Part shown: in pieces, positions 38,378 to 46,426 of the stretch
Layout: the number at the start of each line of letters is the position of its first letter
Position numbering within the stretch: the first letter of the stretch is position 1
From: Methanosarcina sp. 2.H.T.1A.6
Lineage (GTDB): Archaea > Halobacteriota > Methanosarcinia > Methanosarcinales > Methanosarcinaceae
Direction: 5' to 3'
Length of the DNA stretch: 64,000 nt
Assembly (NCBI RefSeq): GCF_000979455.1
Contig: NZ_JJOY01000048.1
Coordinates: 62,001 to 126,000 of the forward strand
Position numbers and translations under genes: made by a program
The notes under the pieces: generated by a model
Told to the model about the DNA's origin: nothing
Database searches by the model: none
Seen by the model: only the letters and a program-made list of their open reading frames with translations

Positions 38378-38739
38378 AGAGAGGACACAGAGCTGCAAGC
38401 TCAAAATATATATTTAATTATCTATATTTTATATATTTAAAAAATTGGTAATATATCAAAAAATATCACAAACACGCTGGTAATTAGAAGCTTTGAAATC
38501 TGAGACGATATTTACAATCTAAAGAGATTTACTGTCTGGAAAGCAGAGGACATCAGGAAAAGTAAGCTAACATTGGAAAACTATTGTAGTCGGAAAGATA
38601 TTTTTTCTATTTCGAGCTGAGGTATTTTTCCGAATCCCATTTCCAGTCCAGATTCGATTTTCGTCTCTATTCGGCTTCAGTCTTATGTTTCAAAAAGATG
38701 CTACTTCTGTCTTAAACAGACCATATTACCAGTGAAAAA
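38378..38739. other. Convergent gap, AT-rich
   Basis: Between the response regulator and the convergent Msr gene. It has runs of TATATATTTAATTA and degenerate GGAAAGCAGAG-like repeats resembling those at 34600. No gene seen. Confidence 0.4.
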
Positions 38740-39525
38740 TTATATTTTCTCCAGGCGTCTGGACATCTCTTTATAATATATAAAGAGCTCTTCGCACCAT
38801 TTAAGTGCGCTTTCATCGAAGCTCATCAACCGCTGATGGTCAAATTTTCCTTTTTTATCAAAGAGTACAAGAGAGCAGAAACGTTCTGTTACGACGTCTT
38901 TAAGTGTTACATTTTTGTCACAGATATATACTTCCGTATTCTTTGATTCTACAAGAGTCTTCAGGTCTTCAAAATAATCCTTTTTCATTCTATCAAAGAC
39001 CGGTTCTGTCAGGACAAGGCATATTTCTGCTTCTTTTCTTACGAGCTCTGAATAGATTTCAATATGGAGGGGATTGAAATATGAAAGAAACATTTTTATG
39101 TGTTTTGACTCAAGAAGATTCTTCTTAAAGTCTTCTGGAACTTCGAAAAGCCGGTTAAGATCGGCTTCAAGCATGAAGTAATTTCCGAGTTCATTAATCC
39201 TATTAAGAAGATGCTCAGGAATTGCGGTAAAATCATGGTTAATCCAGTAATCGTAGTTTTCCTCGAAAACCCTGACCGTATCAAGCAGAGGCTCCATCTT
39301 CTCAACAACTATTTCCCCCATATCCGTGAGCCTGTAGGCATTGTTTTCATCCAGCACGATCAGACGCCCTTCCTTTAATTTCTTGATCTGGGGCATAATT
39401 GAAGTCGAGGTAACGTTAAGGGCTGTTTTTATTTCGTCGCCTGTCTTGGGCCCTTCTTCCAGAAGGAGCAATAAATCTTTCCTTTTTTCAGATAGGAATG
39501 CCAGGTCAATAAGTGATATTTTCAT
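38740..39525 (-). CDS. Msr-family methyltransferase regulator (DUF1724)
   Basis: Fourth Msr paralog in the window, 261 residues, winged helix (SEKRKDLLLLL, 11-21) and DUF1724 domain with SFDESALKWC near the end. It is not adjacent to a methyltransferase gene; the nearest neighbours are the sensor kinase/regulator pair and the Ehr-like operon. Orphan Msr proteins may bind promoters at a distance. Target unknown. Confidence 0.85.
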   Translation of the reverse strand: MKISLIDLAFLSEKRKDLLLLLEEGPKTGDEIKTALNVTSTSIMPQIKKLKEGRLIVLDENNAYRLTDMGEIVVEKMEPLLDTVRVFEENYDYWINHDFTAIPEHLLNRINELGNYFMLEADLNRLFEVPEDFKKNLLESKHIKMFLSYFNPLHIEIYSELVRKEAEICLVLTEPVFDRMKKDYFEDLKTLVESKNTEVYICDKNVTLKDVVTERFCSLVLFDKKGKFDHQRLMSFDESALKWCEELFIYYKEMSRRLEKI

Positions 39526-39576
39526 TTTACTCCATCTCCCCTAGAAGCTTCTCAAGTATGCCGGATCGTTTCTCCT

Positions 39577-39629
39577 TCATAAACCTTCAGCAGGAAACCC
39601 GTTATATCTTTAGATTTAGTGGGTAGTTG
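39577..39629. repeat. Dispersed hairpin element, copy 3
   Basis: Starts TCATAAACCTTCAGCAGGAA, nearly identical to copies at 3169 and 19734, then hairpin CCCGTTATATCTTTAGATTTAGTGGG and GTAGTTG. It lies upstream of the Msr gene. Confidence 0.75.
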
Positions 39630-39790
39630 ACTTCTTTTCAGGAAGCAACCTTTATTGGCAAAAGTCCTTTCTTTCTCCCCGAAGAAAGCTGTGAGGGGGA
39701 CTTAGTGCCAACACTCATGCGCTACTTTTCAGTTGCTTCCTTATATTTTTTTCCAAAAAGCACTTACTTTTTTAAAGTTAAGCTCTTTTT

Positions 39791-39846
39791 CTTTGCTATT
39801 TTCCTTTTTCTTTGCTATTTTCCTTTTTCTTTGCTATTTCCCTTAC
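39791..39846. repeat. 19-bp T-rich tandem repeat, three copies
   Basis: CTTTGCTATTTTCCTTTTT repeated at 39791, 39810 and 39829 (last diverging), inside a 250-base pyrimidine-rich tract (39720-39950) before the 3' end of the methyltransferase gene. No coding potential. Confidence 0.8.
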
Positions 39847-39950
39847 TCTTCACCTTTTTTTCCTTTTTCTCTGCCTTTTTCACTTCCTATTTTTCTTCTC
39901 CCTCGTCTCTTTGCCTTTTTTATTTTCTGTCTGTCTTTCTAATCCTTTTC

Positions 39951-40853
39951 TCATTCCTTTATTCCGGTAGCAAGGACGTAACCCACATATTTTGATGTTG
40001 ACTTTTTTCGGAGCAGGATTTTTTTGCCTTCTCCCAGTCGGTTGAACCGGTACCGGATCGTTCTGCTGAACAGGTAATACTTTCCCATTTTCAAAATCAG
40101 CTCTGCAAAGTACCGGGAAAATTTCCAGCTTCCGCCCATCCCCTCCATAAGGGCTTTTACTTCTCCAGGGCTTGGAGAAGGCCTGAACTTTCGGATATTT
40201 ACATCTTTGAGCCCCCTTTCCTCAAGTCCCTTTTTCCATTCTTCCGGCGTGGAGGGGGAAAAGGGAAGCCCTGTTATTTCCCTGAATACTTTTTCTGCAT
40301 AAGCGATTTCTTCAGCGGCTTTCGGGGGAATCCTCTCCTCTTTGTACAGTTCGTTGATTCCCACGTAGCCCTCCGGTTTCAGGACCCGCGCGAATTCTTT
40401 GAAGGCCCTGCCCTTGTCCAGGAACTGGGACACAAACTCGGTTATCACTGCGTCAAAAGTCCCGGCTTCGAAGGGCAGGGCATAAGCGTCCCCAACCCTG
40501 AACTTCACCCTATCCGAAACTCCCTGCCTTCTGGCCCGTTCTTTTGCTTTCTCAATGGAAAGTTCTGCAATATCAATTCCCACCACCTCACAGCCGATTT
40601 TTCTGGCAAGGAAACAGGCCGAAAAGCCGGTTCCACAGCCTACCATCAGGACTTTTTTCGTCCTGTCAATCCGGCATAACTCTGCAAGTTTTTTGGTGGA
40701 TACAAGGCCGCCTGTATGATAATAGGGCACTCCCAGGTAACTCATGAAATCGTAGTAGCCAAGAGCTTCGGCTTCTTTAACTGAAAGCCACTTCTTGGCG
40801 GCAGATACTTCCTGTTTTGTTTGTGCATCTGGATTTCCCGAACTTTCAGACAT
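39951..40853 (-). CDS. SAM-dependent methyltransferase ending the Ehr-like operon
   Basis: Class I methyltransferase of 300 residues: SAM-binding motif I VGCGTGFSA (about residue 72), motif II acidic GIDIAE, motif IV FDAVITEF. The C-terminal 80 residues are basic and unlike small-molecule methyltransferases of the UbiE type, though sterol/ubiquinone-type enzymes are the nearest look-alikes. ATG 40853 has GGGAG 7 bases upstream; the frame is open up to 41042 but that start has no site. It follows the small subunit gene by about 200 bases and is on the same strand, so cotranscription is likely but not certain. Substrate unknown. Confidence 0.75.
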   Translation of the reverse strand: MSESSGNPDAQTKQEVSAAKKWLSVKEAEALGYYDFMSYLGVPYYHTGGLVSTKKLAELCRIDRTKKVLMVGCGTGFSACFLARKIGCEVVGIDIAELSIEKAKERARRQGVSDRVKFRVGDAYALPFEAGTFDAVITEFVSQFLDKGRAFKEFARVLKPEGYVGINELYKEERIPPKAAEEIAYAEKVFREITGLPFSPSTPEEWKKGLEERGLKDVNIRKFRPSPSPGEVKALMEGMGGSWKFSRYFAELILKMGKYYLFSRTIRYRFNRLGEGKKILLRKKSTSKYVGYVLATGIKE

Positions 40854-41057
40854 GCGTTCTCCCTTCGAGATTACTCCTTTCTGGGAGTTCACTTTTTCCT
40901 CTGTATTCTTCCGGTTTCCTGAGGTTCTCAGGTATATTTTTTCCCGAAATTGAGAGACTCGCAGTCCGATGAGGGAGGAATAAAAAGTACGTTTTAACAC
41001 TAAAAAAGAAGTCTCCTCTGCCAGAAGCAGAAGGAGTTCCACGATTATTGGATGCTT

Positions 41058-41570
41058 TTATTTGGAGGCGTTTTTTACAAGGGCAAAAATCCCTTTCAGG
41101 ATTTCTTTCGGAGAGGGCGGGTTCCCGGGAATTTTCATATCCACAGGCAGGATTTTATCAACCCCGCCGAGTACGGCGTAAGAACCCTTATAGATCCCGC
41201 CGTCACAGGCATCGTCTCCCACTGCTACCACAAATTTTGGGGAGGGCATGGCTTCATAGGTTTTTTTCACGGCTTCAGCCATGTTAAGGGTAACTGCTCC
41301 CGTAACCATCAGGACGTCAGCGTGTCTCGGGGAAGCAACAAAAGAGATCCCGAACCTCTCAACATCATAATGAGGATTTCCGAGGTTTGAGATTTCAATC
41401 TCTGTGGAATTGTCACTGCCTGAATCCAGTTCGCGGATGGCAAGGCTGTGCCCGAAAACTTTCGGGATCTCTTTTTTGATTTCTGCTCCAAGGGCTTCCA
41501 ATTCTTCATCCCGGAATTCAAAGGTCTCCGTAACCTTGGGCCGGAGAAAGAGGGAAAGAGGGTTTACCAT
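41058..41570 (-). CDS. Ehr-like small subunit (NuoB/HyfI family), cluster ligands lost
   Basis: 170 residues of the NuoB/HyfI family, which normally carries the [4Fe-4S] cluster nearest the NiFe site or quinone. The scaffold is well kept (ERFGISFVASPRHADVL, VTGAVTLNM, PSPKFVVAVG), but the four cluster cysteines are replaced: GSCNGC becomes GSDNST, GDCA becomes GDDA, and PGCPP becomes PGNPP. One Cys two positions after the third site cannot build a cluster alone. It should be a structural subunit without electron transfer. It lies 34 bases after the large subunit gene. Confidence 0.85.
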   Translation of the reverse strand: MVNPLSLFLRPKVTETFEFRDEELEALGAEIKKEIPKVFGHSLAIRELDSGSDNSTEIEISNLGNPHYDVERFGISFVASPRHADVLMVTGAVTLNMAEAVKKTYEAMPSPKFVVAVGDDACDGGIYKGSYAVLGGVDKILPVDMKIPGNPPSPKEILKGIFALVKNASK

Positions 41571-41604
41571 AATTATACCTCGTGTTTCCTAAGTTTTTGT
41601 ATAT

Positions 41605-43242
41605 TCAAAGGTCGGTTCCTGCATAGGAGAGGTTAAGGCTCTTGTTGATCAGGGGAAAGTCGGGAACAATATTTCCGAGTACTGCATGTTCTATAACTTG
41701 CCAGTTACAGAAAGATGCCGTTCTTACCTTATAACGGTCAACAATCCCGTTTTTCATGTAGACCCAGTGCAGGTTCTGTCCCCTTGGGGCTTCTACAAGG
41801 GCAAGGGAATATCCTGTAGCTCCAGGGCTATTGGCTTCTCTTAGATTATGCCCGGCGTATCCGGCGTATCCGGTACTTTCAGCAAATATGGGGCCCTGTG
41901 GAAGTTTTTCTGCGAGGCGCAGGATCAGGTCCGCAGATGCACGGATCTCATTGGCTTTTACCTCAAAGCGGGAAAATACATCCCCTATTTTCCTTACTGA
42001 AAGTTCCGGAGCAAAGTCTTTATAGGCTCCATAGGGCCTGTCGAGCCTGGTGTCGGCAGGACAGCCTGAAGCTCTGGCAAGAGGGCCTGTAAGGTTAAGC
42101 GGAGAGACAAGTTCCTTTTTTATCACGCCTGTCGTTGCAAACCTGTCAATAAGTGAAGATGAAGACATTGCCCTCTCGAAAGCAGTTTCAAATGCCCTGG
42201 AAAACTTTTCCAGGAAGGCAGGAAGGTCGTTCAGGAGTGAATCGGGGATGTCCTTTTTCAACCCCCCGGGAATGGTAATTCCGCGCAGGAACCTTGAGCC
42301 TGTCAGTTTTTCGTTCTGCCTGAATGCCTCTTCCCTCAGTATTAAAAAGGGGCTTGCCACAAGAGAAAAGCCTACATCTACAGCCATTCCAGCAAGGTCT
42401 CCGAGCAGGGAATAAACGCGTTCGAGCTCAAGCATTATTGCCCGCAGGCGTTCTGCCCTTTCAGGTACTTTTATTCCGCATACCTGCTCTACTGCCATAC
42501 AGAACCCTGTTGCATTTGCCATACTTTCGTCCCCGCTCACTGCTTCGGCAAGAGCGACGCATTCTGAGGGGCTTTTTCCTTCAGCCAGTTTCTCTATTCC
42601 CCTGTGCTTGTAAAAAAGCCGGATTTCCAGGCTGAATATAGGCTCTCCTATCACGCTGAACCTGAAATGCCCCGGCTCGATTATTCCGGCATGCACAGGC
42701 CCGACAGGGATCTGGTATACACCTTCGCCTTTAACCTGCCTGAACCTGTACTCTTTTCGGGGGAATTCAGAGGGGCGGATAGGCCCGTTTTTGAAGGTTT
42801 TTAGCAGAGGGTGGAAGCCTTCGGGGTAGCACTCGTGCAGGAAAAGCCTTCTGTTATCAAGGGCACCGGCAAAATCCAGCCCGAAACCATCCCTAATTTC
42901 CCGCTCAAACCAGGAAGCCGAGGGGAAGGTTCCTGCAACCGAGGGAACCTCTTTTTCTTTTTCTGCCTCCCGGACAAGTACAAGGGCAGGGGCCTGTCCT
43001 GCCTGTTTGAATACATAAAAGAGGGTAAATCCGCTCTTTTTTTCAAAGGCTTCTGCGCAAAAAAGCCCGATAAGGCTGAACTTCCTTTCCGCAAGCGCAA
43101 GAGCCGCATCTTCAAACCCGGTTTCCGAAAGCCTCAGGTATATTTCGTTTTCACGGGCATTGAGCAGTTCGGGCTCTTCTTCTACAATGCCCGAAATTAT
43201 TGAAAGCAATTCCGCTGTATCTTTATTCATTTTGATATCCAT
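41605..43242 (-). CDS. Ehr-like large subunit (NuoCD/HyfG family), NiFe ligands lost
   Basis: 545-residue fusion of a NuoC-like domain (about 1-165) and a NuoD-like domain. The quinone/hydrogenase core PVGPVHAGIIEPGHF and HRGIEKLAEG are kept. The N-terminal NiFe motif CGIC...H aligns with SGDE...N, and the C-terminal DPCxSC aligns with NLSYAG, so all four nickel ligands are absent. A GGGGCGG site precedes ATG 43242. The protein resembles HyfG/HycE in scaffold but cannot be a NiFe hydrogenase, and without a cluster in its partner it probably does not reduce quinone-like carriers. Confidence 0.85.
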   Translation of the reverse strand: MDIKMNKDTAELLSIISGIVEEEPELLNARENEIYLRLSETGFEDAALALAERKFSLIGLFCAEAFEKKSGFTLFYVFKQAGQAPALVLVREAEKEKEVPSVAGTFPSASWFEREIRDGFGLDFAGALDNRRLFLHECYPEGFHPLLKTFKNGPIRPSEFPRKEYRFRQVKGEGVYQIPVGPVHAGIIEPGHFRFSVIGEPIFSLEIRLFYKHRGIEKLAEGKSPSECVALAEAVSGDESMANATGFCMAVEQVCGIKVPERAERLRAIMLELERVYSLLGDLAGMAVDVGFSLVASPFLILREEAFRQNEKLTGSRFLRGITIPGGLKKDIPDSLLNDLPAFLEKFSRAFETAFERAMSSSSLIDRFATTGVIKKELVSPLNLTGPLARASGCPADTRLDRPYGAYKDFAPELSVRKIGDVFSRFEVKANEIRASADLILRLAEKLPQGPIFAESTGYAGYAGHNLREANSPGATGYSLALVEAPRGQNLHWVYMKNGIVDRYKVRTASFCNWQVIEHAVLGNIVPDFPLINKSLNLSYAGTDL

Positions 43243-43254
43243 ATTTACCGCCCC

Positions 43255-44805
43255 TTAAACATACCCGAGTTCAAGAATTATCGCATCAAGCAGATCCCTT
43301 AGTGAATCCGGGAAATAAAAGCCAAGGGCAAGGGCAAGAGCCAGCATGAAGATCGTTGGGACCTTCATTCCATCCTTTACCATATATTGACCCGCAAGCC
43401 TGCTTTTCTCATAGCCTGCTTTTCCTGTGGAGAGTTCCTTTGCGTTTTCTCCTGTTCCTGCAGGAGTCCTGGTTATGTGTCTGTGCTCCTCTTTTTCATT
43501 TTCTTCCTCTACAGTCACTTTTGAGAAGGCTTTTAACAGGAAGTTTGCAAAGGATGCAGCTGCAAGGATGAGCATGAGCAGCACTGCAAGGGTCATGTAG
43601 GGAGAAACTATCGCACTTTCCAGCAGGATGAAATATTTTGCCGGGAAGAGAGGAAAAGGCGGCATTCCTACTATTGCAATGCTCCCAAGGATCAGGCACC
43701 AGGCTGCCATGGGCTGGAGTTTGAAGACATCCTTCATATTTTCACGCATATTGCTTCTGTATTGCCTGTGCAGAATGCCTGCGGAAAACAGCAGAGTTTC
43801 CTTTACCAGGATATGGACGAGCATGTAATATAGAGTCCAGAAAAGGGCAATAGGCGTCCCGATCCCTATTCCTATGAGGAGAAGGCCCATATGCTCGACA
43901 CTTGAGAAGGCTATCAGCCTCTTTAAATTCCTCTGCTGGAACATGCTGAATGAAGCGAGAGCAATTGAGAAAACCCCTGCTGCAATCAGGATAGAAGACG
44001 CCTGTGGGGCGGCACTGCTCTCTCTAAGCAGGGCATACATCCTGATAATTCCGTAGATTCCCAGATTCTGCATTAAACCTGAAAGAATTGCACTTACCGA
44101 AGGTGCCCTTGCATAGGCGTCCGGGAGCCAGGTGTGGAAAGGAGCTACCCCTGCTTTTGCCCCGAAGCCTATGAACGTGAATGTAAAGCTTGCAAGGAGA
44201 AGGGCAGGGGAAAACTCAGAGGCATGAACTGCCAGTACTGTCCAGTTGAGGGTGCCCTCTCCGAGGGTCTGTTCAGAGAGGGTGAAGAGGAAAACCAGCC
44301 CGAGGAAAGCAAAGAGCATGGCTCCGGAGACTATGAAGACGTACTTTAAGGCTGCATCGATATTCTCCCTTGCTGACAGAATTGCAACAAGCATGGCAGC
44401 GCAGACCGTTGTGAGTTCTGCAAAGATCCAGAAAAGCGCCAGGTTATCCGAAAAGAGCGCAACAGTGGATGTAACAAGCAGGAGATTGAAGGCAAGGTAG
44501 AAGGTCTTCAGGTTTTTAGGGTCAAGTTCTCCCGCTTCCATAAGGCTGTCGGTATACCCTCTGGCATAGAAGGCTGCCGCCGAAAATCCCAGGGCCGTTA
44601 TTAGTTCCACATAAAGGTTAAGGTGGTCAAGATAGAGAGATTCTCCGAGCCTTCCTGGCAGGTCAAACATGAGCAGAGCTGTGCAGCTCATGACAAGGTG
44701 CAGCAGGCCGTTTCCTGCGGCAAGCGCATTCATGAGTCTATGAGATTTTGGAATAAGACCAAGTGCCAGGAATATCCCCATTACTAACAGGTAATACCGG
44801 ATCAC
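43255..44805 (-). CDS. Ehr-like antiporter subunit (HyfF/NuoN family)
   Basis: 516-residue multi-pass membrane protein of the proton-translocating antiporter family with about 14 helices. Conserved features of active members are present: a Glu in FAELTTV (TM5 position), Lys in FGAKAGVAPFH, and HILVKETLLF with the TM12-type Lys. The last 80 residues include a hydrophilic stretch rich in Glu and Lys before the final helix. Start overlaps the previous gene by 4 bases. It should translocate H+ or Na+. Confidence 0.88.
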   Translation of the reverse strand: MIRYYLLVMGIFLALGLIPKSHRLMNALAAGNGLLHLVMSCTALLMFDLPGRLGESLYLDHLNLYVELITALGFSAAAFYARGYTDSLMEAGELDPKNLKTFYLAFNLLLVTSTVALFSDNLALFWIFAELTTVCAAMLVAILSARENIDAALKYVFIVSGAMLFAFLGLVFLFTLSEQTLGEGTLNWTVLAVHASEFSPALLLASFTFTFIGFGAKAGVAPFHTWLPDAYARAPSVSAILSGLMQNLGIYGIIRMYALLRESSAAPQASSILIAAGVFSIALASFSMFQQRNLKRLIAFSSVEHMGLLLIGIGIGTPIALFWTLYYMLVHILVKETLLFSAGILHRQYRSNMRENMKDVFKLQPMAAWCLILGSIAIVGMPPFPLFPAKYFILLESAIVSPYMTLAVLLMLILAAASFANFLLKAFSKVTVEEENEKEEHRHITRTPAGTGENAKELSTGKAGYEKSRLAGQYMVKDGMKVPTIFMLALALALGFYFPDSLRDLLDAIILELGYV

Positions 44806-45488
44806 AGGGATTCCACTCCTGTCCAGATCTGCAGTTTTCGGAATTTCTGCCTGTATTCTTCAATGCTCGAGTCCATCCCCACAGCCAGAATAGTGGTCAG
44901 CATGACCAGGATAATAAGGTCGATTATAATCAGGACTTCGATGATAAAGGGAAGCTCCGTAACAAAAAGCCCGAACATCAGGACCCCATTTTCCATGCTT
45001 AGGTAGCCAAGCGCTTTTGTGATTACCTTTTTTCTGCTGAACATCACAAGCATGCCCATCAGGGTCAGGGAAAGGCCTATCACAGCCCCGAAGAAGAAGA
45101 GCCTCGAGAGGGGCAGTCCTTCGAAGACCCTTGAAAGGAACGTATAGGAGAGGAGGATAAGGCCTATGCTCAGCAGAAGAGAGGGAGTAGGCTCCAGATA
45201 CGCAAAGTGAAGGTCTCTTCCGATTTTGATTTTCTCTTCTATTCTGGAGATAAAGTAAGGAATAAGAATTACCTTGCTTGCCAGGGTCAGGCCTGCCAGC
45301 AGCAGAAGCTGACCTTTTCCGTCTATCATGTAGAGGAGAAATGAGACTGCAGATAGCAGGAAAGATTGGATTGTGTATGTGGTAAGGACCGAACTCAGGT
45401 TGCGGGTTGAGATGATCAGCCCTGCACTGATAAGGACAAAGACGAAAAGGACCTTTATTATGCCTTCAAGGAAGAGCGGGTCAATCAT
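44802..45488 (-). CDS. Ehr-like membrane subunit (HyfE family)
   Basis: 228-residue membrane protein with about seven hydrophobic segments, family of HyfE, which contains the MrpC/NuoK-like fold at its C-terminal part. Overlaps neighbours on both sides by 4 bases (ATGA junctions). No catalytic motif expected; it links the antiporter subunits. Confidence 0.8.
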   Translation of the reverse strand: MIDPLFLEGIIKVLFVFVLISAGLIISTRNLSSVLTTYTIQSFLLSAVSFLLYMIDGKGQLLLLAGLTLASKVILIPYFISRIEEKIKIGRDLHFAYLEPTPSLLLSIGLILLSYTFLSRVFEGLPLSRLFFFGAVIGLSLTLMGMLVMFSRKKVITKALGYLSMENGVLMFGLFVTELPFIIEVLIIIDLIILVMLTTILAVGMDSSIEEYRQKFRKLQIWTGVESL

Positions 45489-46426
45489 GCAAACACCTCG
45501 ATAAGGATGGTAAGGGCTGAAAAGAAAAATGCCATCACGTAAAATGCAGGAAGCCTGAAGAGCCTCATCTTTGCAAGGGCTGATTCAAAGAGCCCGATTA
45601 TTATTGCAAGCAGCCCTGCTTTCAGGAGGAAGAGAATGGCTGAGACCGCAATTTTTCCGGCATCTATCTCAGTACTGAGCCCTACTGGAAGAATTGTGTT
45701 AATCAATATCCCCATAAGCAGGAACTGTTTAAGAGCATGGGCAAGTTCAAGCAGGGCAAGATTTTTTCCTGTCTGTTCAAGGATCATTGCCTCATTAATC
45801 ATGGTAAGTTCAAGGTGAGTTGCCGGGTTATCCACAGGGAGCCTGCCGGTCTCCACGATCAGGATAATGAAGAGCGAGATTGAGACCAGGACAAGGGTCG
45901 GGCTAATGGGAAGGACCGTGCCTGCAGTAAGTGCGAACATATGGTGCAGATTGAGGCTTTTCAGAACAAAAGCCAGAGCTGCAAAAGCAACTACCATCGT
46001 TGGTTCGATCACGGCTGCAAGGCTCATTGACCTTGAACTGCCCATGCCTCCGAAAGCACTTCCTGCGTCAAGTCCGCCAAGGGCGGTAAAGAACCTTTCA
46101 AGTGCAAGAAGGTACAGGAAGACAATGATATTCCCCAGCCCTCCTGCAGGTTCCGGTACAAAGACCAGAGGTACGAAAAGGGAACAAACTAGCAGAGTCG
46201 AAAGGTTGAGGTATGGGGTAAACCGCATGACCCAGGAGGAGGTAGGGGAATAGACCGCTTCCTTCTTCATGAGTTTTCTTAAATCGTAATAAACCTGAAA
46301 AAGCCTCGGGCCCTTTCTTCCCTGGGCGTATGCCTTTACCTTCCGGATCAGAGCCATGTATAGAGGGGCTGCCAGCAGGGCAAAAAGCGGATTTAAGAGG
46401 GCAAAGAGCAGGAACGACGTGTTCAT
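45485..46426 (-). CDS. Ehr-like membrane subunit (HyfC/NuoH family)
   Basis: 313-residue NuoH/HyfC homolog with eight hydrophobic segments. The conserved cytoplasmic acidic loop is present (ETGRLPVDNPATHLELTMINEA) and an RKGPRLFQ segment near residue 37 that faces the soluble arm. This subunit joins the membrane and peripheral arms in group 4 hydrogenases and complex I. The acidic residues that carry the proton signal are retained. Translation coupled with overlapping ATGA junctions. Confidence 0.88.
   Translation of the reverse strand: MNTSFLLFALLNPLFALLAAPLYMALIRKVKAYAQGRKGPRLFQVYYDLRKLMKKEAVYSPTSSWVMRFTPYLNLSTLLVCSLFVPLVFVPEPAGGLGNIIVFLYLLALERFFTALGGLDAGSAFGGMGSSRSMSLAAVIEPTMVVAFAALAFVLKSLNLHHMFALTAGTVLPISPTLVLVSISLFIILIVETGRLPVDNPATHLELTMINEAMILEQTGKNLALLELAHALKQFLLMGILINTILPVGLSTEIDAGKIAVSAILFLLKAGLLAIIIGLFESALAKMRLFRLPAFYVMAFFFSALTILIEVFA

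Noticed and set aside
41605-43242. Functional NiFe hydrogenase large subunit
   Set aside because: All four nickel ligands are absent.
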